This document shows, piece after piece, positions 1 to 7,496 of a DNA stretch of 20,877 nucleotides; positions within the stretch are counted from its first letter, which is position 1, and each line of letters opens with the position of its first letter. Source of the DNA: Bacteroidales bacterium (GTDB taxonomy: Bacteria > Bacteroidota > Bacteroidia > Bacteroidales > P3); assembly GCA_900771365.1 (NCBI GenBank), contig CAAGNU010000367.1, positions 1-20,877 of the forward strand, written 5' to 3'. Both the position numbers and the translations under genes were made by a program. A model generated the notes under the pieces. That model made no database searches. It saw nothing but the letters and a program-made list of their open reading frames with translations, and had not been told where the DNA came from.

Positions 1-31
1 AAAAAAGCTGACTCCTCAGGCAGGAGCCAGC
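1..31 (-). terminator. Intrinsic terminator at left edge
   Basis: Bases 7-16 pair with 22-31 around a 5-nt loop. The one plus-strand mismatch (A11/C27) becomes a U-G pair in the minus-strand RNA, giving a continuous 10-bp stem. It is followed by at least six U (A1-A6, cut by the window edge). It lies about 280 nt past the eno stop. It could be a backup terminator for eno or the terminator of a short transcript from 32-260. On the plus strand it is followed by a broken T-rich stretch, so weak bidirectional action is possible. Confidence 0.75.
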
Positions 32-260
32 CCAAATTTTAATTTTTCGAGATTTACATGTGCATGCATACTCGCGCACGCGAGGCACGAAGTTTTAGCG
101 GACAACAATAAAACAAAATAACATCAACCAATTACACAAACTAAAAGCAACATTCATAAAAGCATATCCCCTTTTGAATCTCACACCCTCGAAAATGGGT
201 GAGCGTCCTTTGACATATTGTGATTATGGTTCATCTCGATTTGTTCTCTGCCCAGCACAT
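32..260. other. Gene-free gap beyond eno with small palindromes
   Basis: No convincing gene is seen. The stretch is mostly AT-rich. Bases 55-71 alternate strictly purine-pyrimidine for 17 nt, followed after one break by ten more alternating bases (73-82), largely CG and CA steps. Bases 71-84 form a hexamer palindrome around a 2-nt centre. A second hairpin (180-183 with 200-203, plus 186-188 with 197-199) has no U-tract. The gap lies between two minus-strand terminators, so a small RNA is conceivable, but no perfect TAnnTTTG promoter box was found on the minus strand. Confidence 0.45.
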
Positions 261-295
261 AAAAAAAGGGCATCGCACTACGTGCAACGCCCCTT
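261..295 (-). terminator. Intrinsic terminator of eno
   Basis: Bases 265-278 pair with 282-295 around a 3-nt loop. Three A/C mismatches on the plus strand become G-U pairs in the minus-strand RNA, so all 14 positions pair on that strand only. The stem is followed by a U run from A261-A267. It sits about 20 nt past the eno stop codon and is in the right orientation to end the eno transcript. Confidence 0.9.
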
Positions 296-313
296 ATAAC
301 TATCGAGTTCGTA

Positions 314-1606
314 TTATTTCTTGATGAACTTGAAGTCTCTGCCCAAGTACTGAGCCTGGTCGCCGAGGGCTTCCTCGATGCGCATGAGCTGGTTGTACTT
401 GCAGATACGGTCGGTGCGGCTGGCGCTACCAGTCTTGATAAGACCGGCATTGAGAGCCACGACGAGGTCGGCAATAGTGGTGTCCTCGGTCTCGCCAGAA
501 CGGTGAGAGACGATGGCGGTGTAGTTGTTGCGCATAGCCAGGTTGACGGCATCGATGGTCTCGGTGAGGGTGCCAATCTGGTTGAGTTTGATGAGGATGG
601 AGTTGGCGACCTTGCGGTCAAGGCCCATCTGCAGACGCTCAACATTGGTGACAAAGAGGTCGTCACCCACAAGCTGGCAGCGATCGCTGAGAGCGTCGGT
701 CATGAGTTTCCAGCCATCCCAGTCGTCCTCGGCCATACCGTCTTCGATGGAGATTACGGGGTACTGGTCGACCCAGCGCTTCCAGAAATCAACCATCTCG
801 GCGGAGGTGTATTTCTCACCAGAGGACCAGCGCATGGTGTAGAGGCCAGTCTCGGTATCGTAGTACTCGGATGCTGCGGCATCCAGAGCAATGAAGACAT
901 CTTCGCCCGGACGATAGCCAGCCTTCTCAATGGCCTGGCACACAACCTGGATGGCCTCATCGTTGGATTTCAAATTAGGAGCAAAACCGCCTTCATCGCC
1001 CACGTTGGTGGACATATTTTTGGATTTCAGCACGCTGCGGAGGTTATGGAAGACCTCGGCACCCATGCGGAGAGCCTCAGCAAAGGTGGGAGCACCCACG
1101 GGCATGATCATGAACTCCTGAAAGTCGATACTGTTGTCGGCATGGGAACCGCCATTGAGGATGTTCATCATGGGGACGGGGAGCATATAAGCACCACAAC
1201 CACCAAGGTAGCGATAGAGGTGCTGGCCAGTTTCCATGGCAGCAGCCTTGGCAGCAGCCAGGGAGACGCCCAGGATGGCGTTTGCACCCAGACGGCTCTT
1301 GTTCTCTGTGCCGTCGAGCTCAATCATCTTCTCGTCCAGAGCACGCTGCTCTTCGACAAACATGCCGCGAAGCTCCTCGTTGAGAACGGTGTTGACATTG
1401 TTAACAGCCTGAAGAACACCTTTTCCAAGGAAGACGGATTTGTCGCCATCACGAAGCTCGCAAGCCTCATGAACGCCGGTGGAAGCACCCGAAGGCACAG
1501 CAGCACGGCCCATGGCACCTTGTTCGGTATAAACTTCGACTTCAACTGTAGGGTTGCCGCGAGAGTCGAGAATCTGACGGCCCTTGATTCCTATAATTTG
1601 TGACAT
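314..1606 (-). CDS. eno: Enolase (phosphopyruvate hydratase)
   Basis: Cytoplasmic glycolytic enzyme converting 2-phosphoglycerate to phosphoenolpyruvate with Mg2+. At 430 aa it has the normal family length. Expected catalytic and metal residues are visible: H155 in the GGSHADN loop, E164, E205 (GDEGG), D242, E288 (SIEDG), D315, K340 (IKLNQIG), H368 in the SHRSGETED signature, and K391. The start is supported by the N-terminal MSQIIGIKGRQILDSRGNPT, which matches the family. It is separated from rplQ by a strong terminator, so it should have its own promoter within about 100 bp. No perfect TAnnTTTG box was found there; TAACGTTT near 1630-1637 is a weak candidate. A long open frame on the opposite strand is a codon-usage shadow. 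Confidence 0.98.
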   Translation of the reverse strand: MSQIIGIKGRQILDSRGNPTVEVEVYTEQGAMGRAAVPSGASTGVHEACELRDGDKSVFLGKGVLQAVNNVNTVLNEELRGMFVEEQRALDEKMIELDGTENKSRLGANAILGVSLAAAKAAAMETGQHLYRYLGGCGAYMLPVPMMNILNGGSHADNSIDFQEFMIMPVGAPTFAEALRMGAEVFHNLRSVLKSKNMSTNVGDEGGFAPNLKSNDEAIQVVCQAIEKAGYRPGEDVFIALDAAASEYYDTETGLYTMRWSSGEKYTSAEMVDFWKRWVDQYPVISIEDGMAEDDWDGWKLMTDALSDRCQLVGDDLFVTNVERLQMGLDRKVANSILIKLNQIGTLTETIDAVNLAMRNNYTAIVSHRSGETEDTTIADLVVALNAGLIKTGSASRTDRICKYNQLMRIEEALGDQAQYLGRDFKFIKK

Positions 1607-1700
1607 ATTACTATATATTTTATTGATATTAAAACGTTACAAATTGGAACTTCTGCATCTTAAAGGCACGCTCGAAAGCACCTTTTTCAATACAAAAGAT

Positions 1701-1740
1701 AAAAAAGGAATGCTGAGATGTTACCACCTCGCATTCCTTT
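1701..1740 (-). terminator. Intrinsic terminator ending the ribosomal-protein operon
   Basis: Bases 1704-1713 pair perfectly with 1731-1740. An inner helix of six pairs (1715-1720 with 1725-1730) includes one U-G pair on the minus strand, and a single-base bulge lies at 1714. In minus-strand RNA the loop reads GUAA, a GNRA tetraloop. A run of U from A1701-A1706 follows. It starts about 20 nt past the rplQ stop and separates rplQ from eno. Confidence 0.92.
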
Positions 1741-1758
1741 ATCACAAAACCGAAAATT

Positions 1759-2232
1759 TTATTCAGCTTTAGGAGCTTCTTCAACAGCAGGAGCCTCAAC
1801 AGCCTCAGCCTTCTTAGAACGGCTACGGCGGGTGCTCTTTGCTTTCTTCTCGGTAACAGCTTTCAGCATGTTCTCGTTGTAGTCAACGAGCTCGATGATA
1901 GCCATTTCGGAGTTGTCACCATGACGGATACCAGTTTTCAGAATGCGAGTGTAACCACCAGGACGGTTTGCGACTTTCTGAGAAACTTCACGGAAAAGCT
2001 CGTTAACGGCTTCCTTGCTGTGGAGATAACTGAAGACAACACGACGATTGTTCATGGTGTCCTCTTTCGAGCGATTGATAAGAGGCTCGACATATACTCT
2101 GAGCGCTTTAGCTTTAGCAACGGTGGTCTCAATTCTCTTCTCCATGATGAGGGAGGTGGCCATGTTGGAAAGCATAGCTACGCGATGTGCGTGGGTTCTT
2201 GACAAATGATTTACTTTACAACCGTGTCTCAT
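1759..2232 (-). CDS. rplQ: 50S ribosomal protein L17
   Basis: Large-subunit protein near the polypeptide exit. The N-terminus MRHGCKVNHLSRTHAHRVAM and the segment NRPGGYTRILKTGIRHGDNSEMAIIEL (given here only as a marker pair, near residues 15-20 and 90-115) are typical. The product is 157 aa; residues from about 128 to the end form a low-complexity Lys/Arg- then Ala/Glu-rich tail not found in short L17s. It is the last gene of the alpha segment, 6 nt after rpoA and just before a strong terminator. Confidence 0.97.
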   Translation of the reverse strand: MRHGCKVNHLSRTHAHRVAMLSNMATSLIMEKRIETTVAKAKALRVYVEPLINRSKEDTMNNRRVVFSYLHSKEAVNELFREVSQKVANRPGGYTRILKTGIRHGDNSEMAIIELVDYNENMLKAVTEKKAKSTRRSRSKKAEAVEAPAVEEAPKAE

Positions 2233-2238
2233 TTCTTA

Positions 2239-3231
2239 TTATTCTTTATCTAATTTATACTTAGTGATGTTCATGCCGAATTCGAGGTTCTTTGAAGAAA
2301 CCAAATTTTCGAGTTCGGTCAACGATTTCTTACCGAAGTTGCGGAACTTCAACAAATCCTGTTTGTTGAAAGAAACCAAGTCACCCAAGGTTTCAACTTC
2401 AGCAGCCTTAAGGCAGTTGAGGGCGCGGACAGAGAGATCCATGTCGACCAACTTGGTCTTAAGGAGCTGACGGATGTGCATGGTGCTCTCGTCGAACTCT
2501 TCCTGAACAGGCTTGGGTTCGGCTTCGAGAGTGATGCGCTCGTCGCTGAAGAGCATGAAATGCTGGATGAGGATAGTGGCAGCTTCTTTCAAAGCCTCTT
2601 TCGGATGGATGGAGCCATCTGTGGTGATATCGAAAGTCAGTTTCTCATAGTCCGTACGCTGCTCAACACGATAGTCGGAGACTTCGTATTTGACATTCTT
2701 GATAGGAGTATGGATAGAATCGATGGCGATAACACCGATAGCGTCACCCGGCTTCTTGTTTTCATCTGCGGGGACGTAGCCACGGCCCTTTTCGATGGTG
2801 AGCTCGATCTTGAGTTCTGTAGTGGACTCCATGTGGCAGATTTCCAGCTCGGGATTAAGAACTTGGAATCCGTTGAGGTAGTTGTTGAGGTCACCAGCCT
2901 TCAGGAGGGTCTGGCCGACAATGTCGAAAACAACCTTTTCGAATTCATAATCTTCAATCTGACGGCGGAAACGAATCTGCTTTAGTTTGAGGATGATGTC
3001 GGTCATATCCTCAACAACACCAGGGAGCGACGAGAACTCATGGTCGACGCCCTCAATACGCACCGAAGTGATAGCATAACCTTCGAGCGAGGAAAGAAGG
3101 ACACGACGCAAAGCATTTCCGATGGTGATGCCGTAGCCTGGCTCCAAAGGACGGAATTCGAAAGTCCCACGGAAATCGTCAGCCTCAAGCATGACCACCT
3201 TGTCGGGTTTCTGGAAAGATAATATTGCCAT
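2239..3231 (-). CDS. rpoA: DNA-directed RNA polymerase alpha subunit
   Basis: Dimerising scaffold of RNA polymerase that also contacts promoter UP elements and activators. At 330 aa it has the full two-domain form. The N-terminal domain spans about 1-235 and includes FRPLEPGYGITIGNALRRVL at about 26-45. A linker follows, then the C-terminal domain at about 255-320 with the helix-hairpin-helix segment FRNFGKKSLTE. Residues matching E. coli R265, N268 and K298 are visible as R269, N272 and the GKK lysines, so UP-element binding should be retained. It sits between rpsD and rplQ as in alpha operons. Its 100-nt leader holds a stem-loop with a duplicated arm. Confidence 0.98.
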   Translation of the reverse strand: MAILSFQKPDKVVMLEADDFRGTFEFRPLEPGYGITIGNALRRVLLSSLEGYAITSVRIEGVDHEFSSLPGVVEDMTDIILKLKQIRFRRQIEDYEFEKVVFDIVGQTLLKAGDLNNYLNGFQVLNPELEICHMESTTELKIELTIEKGRGYVPADENKKPGDAIGVIAIDSIHTPIKNVKYEVSDYRVEQRTDYEKLTFDITTDGSIHPKEALKEAATILIQHFMLFSDERITLEAEPKPVQEEFDESTMHIRQLLKTKLVDMDLSVRALNCLKAAEVETLGDLVSFNKQDLLKFRNFGKKSLTELENLVSSKNLEFGMNITKYKLDKE

Positions 3232-3253
3232 TTTGTTTCCTTTCTTGTTATTT

Positions 3254-3318
3254 TGGTTTCTGTATTCTGGTTTCTAGATTCTAATTGATTTATCCAGCAA
3301 GCTAGAATGCGAAACCAG
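3254..3318 (-). other. Stem-loop with duplicated arm in rpoA leader
   Basis: Bases 3267-3274 pair perfectly with 3311-3318 (8 bp). Then, across a 3x2 internal loop, 3278-3283 pair with 3303-3308 (6 bp), with a terminal loop of about 19 nt. A second copy of the arm, TGGTTTC at 3254-3260, can pair with GAAACCA at 3311-3317 instead of the copy at 3268-3274. No U-tract follows, so this is not an ordinary terminator. It lies in the rpsD-rpoA gap, 35 nt before the rpoA start. Confidence 0.55.
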
Positions 3319-3331
3319 TAACTATACCCTA

Positions 3332-3937
3332 TTACTTAGAGTAGAGTTCGACGATGAGCTGTTCGTTGATGGTCTCAGGAATGTCGGCACGCTCAGGATA
3401 GCTGAGGAATTTGCCAGACATGGCAGCACCATCCCACTCGAGCCAAGCATAGTTGTTGGCACGGGAAGCGAGGTTGTCAGAAACAATCTCGAGGGACTTA
3501 GAACGTTCGCGGACGGAGATAACGTCGCCAACCTTCAACTCATAGGAAGGAACATTAACGACATTGCCGTTAACGGCGATATGACGATGGGACACCAGCT
3601 GGCGAGCCTGAGCGCGGCTGCAAGCAATGCCGAGACGATAAACCACATTGTCGAGACGAGCCTCGATGAGCTTCATCAACTCTTCACCAGTGATACCGCC
3701 ACGACGGGAGGCTTCAGCATAGAGTTTGCGGAACTGACGTTCGAGGATGCCGTAAGTATATTTAGCCTTCTGCTTCTCCTGAAGCTGAATGCCGTATTCC
3801 GAGGTCTTGCCACGGCGCTTGTTCTGGCCGTGCATACCGGGAGCGTAAGGTTTCTTTTCGTAGTTCTTGTCGGGACCGTAGATGGGTTCGTGGAACTTTC
3901 TAGCGATTTTGGTTTTAGGACCTGTATATCTTGCCAT
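3332..3937 (-). CDS. rpsD: 30S ribosomal protein S4
   Basis: Primary 16S rRNA binder that nucleates 30S assembly; in E. coli S4 also represses the alpha operon. The product is 201 aa. The N-terminus MARYTGPKTKIARKF is followed by an N-terminal domain without the cysteine cluster of zinc-type S4. The S4 RNA-binding domain covers about 92-155, with LDNVVYRLGIACSRAQARQL at about 95-114. It lies between rpsK and rpoA. Whether the leader stem-loops here respond to S4 cannot be judged from the sequence. Confidence 0.98.
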   Translation of the reverse strand: MARYTGPKTKIARKFHEPIYGPDKNYEKKPYAPGMHGQNKRRGKTSEYGIQLQEKQKAKYTYGILERQFRKLYAEASRRGGITGEELMKLIEARLDNVVYRLGIACSRAQARQLVSHRHIAVNGNVVNVPSYELKVGDVISVRERSKSLEIVSDNLASRANNYAWLEWDGAAMSGKFLSYPERADIPETINEQLIVELYSK

Positions 3938-3968
3938 TGTTCAATTACTAATTTAAAATGAATACTAA

Positions 3969-4358
3969 TTACACGCGACGACGTTTAGGAGGACGGCAGC
4001 CATTGTGAGGCAGCGGGGTGATGTCGACGATTTCGGTAACTTCAATGCCGCAACCATTGATTGCGCGGATTGCAGATTCACGTCCGGAACCAGGTCCCTT
4101 GACAAAGACCTTAACTTTTCTTAGGCCCAAATCATAAGCAACTTTGCCGCAATCTTCCGCAGCCATCTGAGCAGCGTACGGAGTGTTTTTCTTCGATCCG
4201 CGGAAGCCCATTTTTCCTGCAGACGACCAAGAAATCACTTGACCGGCATTATTGGTCAACGAAATAATAACGTTGTTGAAAGAAGCAAAGATACATGCTC
4301 TTCCAAGAGGTTCAACTTTTACGACTCTTTTTTTAGTCGGCTTAGAAGTTTTTGCCAT
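3969..4358 (-). CDS. rpsK: 30S ribosomal protein S11
   Basis: Platform protein of the small subunit that lines the mRNA path near the Shine-Dalgarno helix. It is 129 aa, the usual length. Family segments visible include NNVIISLTN, SSAGKMGFRGSKKNTPYAAQ, VKGPGSGRESAIRAI and the C-terminal DITPLPHNGCRPPKRRRV. It follows rpsM after a 92-nt gap that contains a possible hairpin, and it precedes rpsD by 31 nt. Confidence 0.98.
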   Translation of the reverse strand: MAKTSKPTKKRVVKVEPLGRACIFASFNNVIISLTNNAGQVISWSSAGKMGFRGSKKNTPYAAQMAAEDCGKVAYDLGLRKVKVFVKGPGSGRESAIRAINGCGIEVTEIVDITPLPHNGCRPPKRRRV

Positions 4359-4395
4359 AAATTTTTTTTACTTGTGCTTGATTTTACATTTGTTC

Positions 4396-4435
4396 ACCAA
4401 CTGCTCCAAAAATTCAAATATAGTCCGCAATTGGT
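4396..4435 (-). other. Possible stem-loop in rpsM-rpsK gap
   Basis: Bases 4396-4404 pair with 4427-4435. The single mismatch on the plus strand is a U-G pair in minus-strand RNA, giving a continuous 9-bp stem with a 22-nt AU-rich loop. There is no U-tract. It lies in a 92-nt gap between rpsM and rpsK, about 38 nt before the rpsK start. It could be a regulatory or processing structure; the long loop makes it the weaker member of the set. Confidence 0.4.
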
Positions 4436-4450
4436 CGCTACACATTTACT

Positions 4451-4828
4451 TTACTTGGTAGCTTTCTTCTTGTTAGCGATAGTTTTCTTCTTACCCTTGC
4501 GAGTACGAGCGTTGTTCTTAGTGCTCTGACCGCGAAGAGGAAGGCCGAGACGATGGCGGATGCCGCGATAGCAGCCGATATCCATCAGTCGTTTGATGTT
4601 CATCTGGACTTCTGAACGAAGAGCACCTTCAACTTTGTACTGATCATTGATGATAGTACGAAGTGTGTTCTGCTCATCATCAGTCCAGTCTTGCACCTTC
4701 TTGTTCTCATCGATACCGGCTTTTGCCAGAATCTCTGATGCAAGGCTTCTTCCAATTCCGTAGATATAGGTCAAACCTATAACACCTCTCTTGTTTTTGG
4801 GTAAGTCAATACCTGCAATTCTTGCCAT
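4451..4828 (-). CDS. rpsM: 30S ribosomal protein S13
   Basis: Head protein of the small subunit that forms intersubunit bridges and touches P-site tRNA through its C-terminal tail. It is 125 aa. The N-terminus MARIAGIDLPKNKRGVIGL, the helix-hairpin-helix YIYGIGRSLASEIL, and the basic tail RHRLGLPLRGQ followed by a run of Lys and Arg are typical. It is the first gene of the alpha segment and follows rpmJ by 29 nt. Confidence 0.98.
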   Translation of the reverse strand: MARIAGIDLPKNKRGVIGLTYIYGIGRSLASEILAKAGIDENKKVQDWTDDEQNTLRTIINDQYKVEGALRSEVQMNIKRLMDIGCYRGIRHRLGLPLRGQSTKNNARTRKGKKKTIANKKKATK

Positions 4829-4857
4829 AAATTCTTTTTATTCTTTTTGTTAGTTAA

Positions 4858-4974
4858 TCATCCTTGTCTTTGTTTGAACTTCGGATTCTTCTTGTTGATT
4901 ACATAGACAACCCCGTGGCGACGAACCACCTTGCATTCGGGGGATCTTTTCTTGACAGAAACTCTTACTTTCAT
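4858..4974 (-). CDS. rpmJ: 50S ribosomal protein L36, zinc-free type
   Basis: Small large-subunit protein of 38 aa. It begins MKVRVSVKKRSPECK and ends NPKFKQRQG, stopping at TGA. Aligned by eye to E. coli L36, only one of the four zinc ligands is left: C14 remains, while C11, C27 and H33 are replaced by S11, N27 and F33. It is therefore a zinc-independent (C-minus) form and should not be under zinc-responsive paralog exchange by itself. It lies between infA (54-nt gap) and rpsM (29-nt gap), its usual place. Confidence 0.96.
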   Translation of the reverse strand: MKVRVSVKKRSPECKVVRRHGVVYVINKKNPKFKQRQG

Positions 4975-5028
4975 TTTTTATTATATTTATCTGTTATTTC
5001 TTTTCAACATTCTATTAACAATGTCGGA

Positions 5029-5247
5029 CTACTTGTGACGATAGGTAATACGGCCCTTGGTGAGGTCATAAGGAGACATCTCTATAGAGACCTTGTCGCC
5101 AGGGAGGATCTTAATGTAATGCATACGCATCTTACCAGAAATATGGGCTATAATCTGATGCCCGTTTTCCAATTCAACGCGAAACATAGCGTTGCCTAAA
5201 GATTCTATTACGGTTCCGTCCAACTGTATGGAAGATTGTTTTGCCAT
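5029..5247 (-). CDS. infA: Translation initiation factor IF-1
   Basis: Binds the A site of the 30S subunit during initiation. The 72-aa product is a single S1-like OB fold. Family segments include the start MAKQSSIQLDGTVIESLGNA, FRVELENGHQIIAHISGKMR and the end YDLTKGRITYRHK. It follows map by 17 nt and precedes rpmJ, as is normal at the spc-alpha junction. Confidence 0.98.
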   Translation of the reverse strand: MAKQSSIQLDGTVIESLGNAMFRVELENGHQIIAHISGKMRMHYIKILPGDKVSIEMSPYDLTKGRITYRHK

Positions 5248-5264
5248 TTACTTATCGTTACTTA

Positions 5265-6035
5265 TTATTTGTTTTCAATGAAATCGAATGTAGAGAGAAT
5301 TTCCGGACCTGTTTTGCCAATAGCAACAGTATGTTCGAAATGTGCGGCAGGCTTGGAATCCTTCGTCCGGCAAGTCCAACCATCCTCTTGTGAGAATTTG
5401 ACATTCTTCGAACCCATGCAGACCATAGGTTCAACAGCGATGACCATACCCTCTTTCAAAAGGGGGCCTGTACCAGGGATTCCGTAGTTGGGGACATTCG
5501 GGCTTTCGTGCATCTTGAAACCGACACCATGCCCACAAAGCTCACGAACAACAGAATAACCATTCTTCTCGCAATGCTGCTGGACTGCATGCCCGATATC
5601 TCCGATACGATTACCTTCCTTGCACTTATCGAGTCCAATATAGAGAGCCTCTTTGGTGACCTTGAGAAGTCGCTGCATCTCCGCCGTAGCTTCGCCACAA
5701 GTGAACGTGTAAGCAGAGTCGCCTACATAGCCATTGAGCTCAATCACGCAATCAACAGAGACGTTATCACCTTCATTGATGAACACCTCATCGCTAGGGA
5801 TACCATGAACAACGACATCATTAACAGAAATACAGAAAGCAGCAGGAAAGCCCTCATAGCCTTTGCACAAAGGGACACCGCCATTGTCTCGGATAAACTG
5901 CTCACCAATTTTATCCAAGTAAGCCGTAGTGACACCGGGACGAATATGACGGCCCACCTCGGCGAGAGCTTTACCGACGAGGCGGGCACTGTCACGTATC
6001 AATTCTATTTCTTCTTTAGTCTTTAAGAGGATCAT
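5265..6035 (-). CDS. map: Type I methionine aminopeptidase
   Basis: Removes the initiator methionine from nascent proteins using two metal ions. The 256-aa length fits the short bacterial type I form, with no N-terminal extension. Metal ligands can be placed at D95, D106, H169 (GHGVG), E202 (VEPM) and E234; accessory histidines are H77 (HGIP) and H176. It begins 12 nt after secY. In many bacteria adk lies between secY and map; here it does not. Its position places N-terminal processing in the same transcript as the ribosome and translocon. Confidence 0.98.
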   Translation of the reverse strand: MILLKTKEEIELIRDSARLVGKALAEVGRHIRPGVTTAYLDKIGEQFIRDNGGVPLCKGYEGFPAAFCISVNDVVVHGIPSDEVFINEGDNVSVDCVIELNGYVGDSAYTFTCGEATAEMQRLLKVTKEALYIGLDKCKEGNRIGDIGHAVQQHCEKNGYSVVRELCGHGVGFKMHESPNVPNYGIPGTGPLLKEGMVIAVEPMVCMGSKNVKFSQEDGWTCRTKDSKPAAHFEHTVAIGKTGPEILSTFDFIENK

Positions 6036-6047
6036 CTTTCTTTAGTT

Positions 6048-7406
6048 TTATGCCTGAATAGACATAGAGGTACGGCCTTTAATACGACCAGTCTTGGTGA
6101 GACCGTCATAGTGGCGCATGAGCAAGTGGCTCTCAATCTGCTGAAGAGTGTCGAGAATAACACCGACAAGAATCAGCAATGAGGTACCACCATAGAACTG
6201 AGCAAACTGAGTATTAACACCAAACAAACGGACGATGGCGGGAAGGATAGCGACGATGGCCAAGAAAATGGAGCCAGGAAGGGTAATCTTCGAAAGGATG
6301 TTCTCAAGGAACTCCTCGGTTTTCTTACCAGGCTTGACACCAGGAATAAAGCCACCGTTCTTCTTCATCTCATCAGACATCTGTTTGGGGTTAATGGCGA
6401 TAGCAGTATAGAAATAAGTGAACAACACCACGAGGATGAAGAACACCAAATTGTAACCGAAGCTATTAATATCAGCAAAAACCGACATGAACTTGCTGTC
6501 AGTATTGCCAGAGAATCCCATAATAGTGATGGGGATGAACATGATAGCTTGAGCGAAAATGATAGGCATAACACCAGCTGCATTCACCTTAATAGGAATA
6601 TACTGACGAACGCCGCCATACTGCTTGTTACCGATAATACGCTTAGCATACTGCACTGGGATACGACGGGTACCCTGAACAAGAAGTATGACCAAGAGAA
6701 TGACGGCCAAGAGAACAACGATCTCAATGAGGAACATCACCATGCCGCCACCTGCATCGGTAAGACGGGAGACAAACTCACCAAAGAGAGCGAAAGGCAG
6801 ACGCGCGATAATACCAATCATAATCAGCAAGGAGATACCGTTACCCACACCTTTTTCTGTGATGCGTTCACCAAGCCACATAACAAACAGCGTACCAGCA
6901 ATCAGAATGATGATGCTAGATGCCCAGAAAGTCCAAGGAGTAGAGGAACCATCAAAGGGATAGATGGCCTTGGAGGATGCACCTAACTGATACATCATGT
7001 TAGTGATGTAGGCAGGAGCCTGAAATCCGGTGATAATAACAGTGAGCAGACGGGTAATCTGATTAATCTTTCTGCGACCGCTCTCACCTTCTTGCTGCAA
7101 TTTCTTAAACTTGGGGATGACCATAGCGAACAACTGAATCACGATGGATGCAGTGATGTACGGCATGATACCCAAAGCAAAAATAGATGCATTAGAAAAA
7201 GCACCGCCGGAGAACATGTTCAACAGACCCATCAGACCATCGGAACCCTGATTCTGCAGATTCTGCAGCTGCGTAGGATCAACACCGGGCAGGACGACAT
7301 AACAACCAATGCGGTAAATGAGAACTAACCCAAAGGTATAGAGAATTCGTTTCCGCAGGTCTTCAATCGACCAGATGTTTTTGAGTGTCTGTATAAATCT
7401 CTTCAT
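6048..7406 (-). CDS. secY: Sec translocon pore subunit SecY
   Basis: Integral inner-membrane channel for protein export and membrane insertion; partners are SecE, SecG and SecA or the ribosome. The product is 452 aa with about ten hydrophobic segments. Recognisable parts are the N-terminal LRKRILYTFGLVLIYRIGCY, the plug region near SGGAFSNASIFALGIMPYIT, and the cytoplasmic loop KNGGFIPGVKPGKKTEEFL before the last helices. It follows rplO after a 90-nt gap with a long stem-loop, an unusual spacing in an otherwise tight operon. Confidence 0.98.
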   Translation of the reverse strand: MKRFIQTLKNIWSIEDLRKRILYTFGLVLIYRIGCYVVLPGVDPTQLQNLQNQGSDGLMGLLNMFSGGAFSNASIFALGIMPYITASIVIQLFAMVIPKFKKLQQEGESGRRKINQITRLLTVIITGFQAPAYITNMMYQLGASSKAIYPFDGSSTPWTFWASSIIILIAGTLFVMWLGERITEKGVGNGISLLIMIGIIARLPFALFGEFVSRLTDAGGGMVMFLIEIVVLLAVILLVILLVQGTRRIPVQYAKRIIGNKQYGGVRQYIPIKVNAAGVMPIIFAQAIMFIPITIMGFSGNTDSKFMSVFADINSFGYNLVFFILVVLFTYFYTAIAINPKQMSDEMKKNGGFIPGVKPGKKTEEFLENILSKITLPGSIFLAIVAILPAIVRLFGVNTQFAQFYGGTSLLILVGVILDTLQQIESHLLMRHYDGLTKTGRIKGRTSMSIQA

Positions 7407-7428
7407 TATTGTTTAGTTTTAGAGTTTA

Positions 7429-7484
7429 GGAGTTGATGAAGTTTTGAAGTTGATGAAGCATCAACAAGACACTTCACCAACTCC
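7429..7484 (-). other. Long stem-loop with repeated arms in secY leader
   Basis: Bases 7429-7442 pair with 7471-7484. The only plus-strand mismatch (A7436/C7477) is a U-G pair on the minus strand, so the outer helix is 14 continuous pairs in the transcript. Inside it, 7449-7455 pair perfectly with 7459-7465 (7 bp, 3-nt loop). GTTGATGAAG occurs twice (7432-7441 and 7449-7458), so CATCAAC at 7459-7465 has two possible partners. No U-tract follows. The structure ends 22 nt before the secY start and is 12 nt past the rplO stop. Confidence 0.65.
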
Positions 7485-7496
7485 ATAACTGTAACT

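Noticed and set aside
181..672. 163-codon minus-strand frame overlapping the end of eno
   Set aside because: It is out of frame with eno, low in complexity (Ser/Thr/Pro-rich) and spans the eno terminator.
503..1603. Open frame of 366 codons on the plus strand opposite eno
   Set aside because: Same antisense codon-bias effect; the product resembles no family and eno has all catalytic residues.
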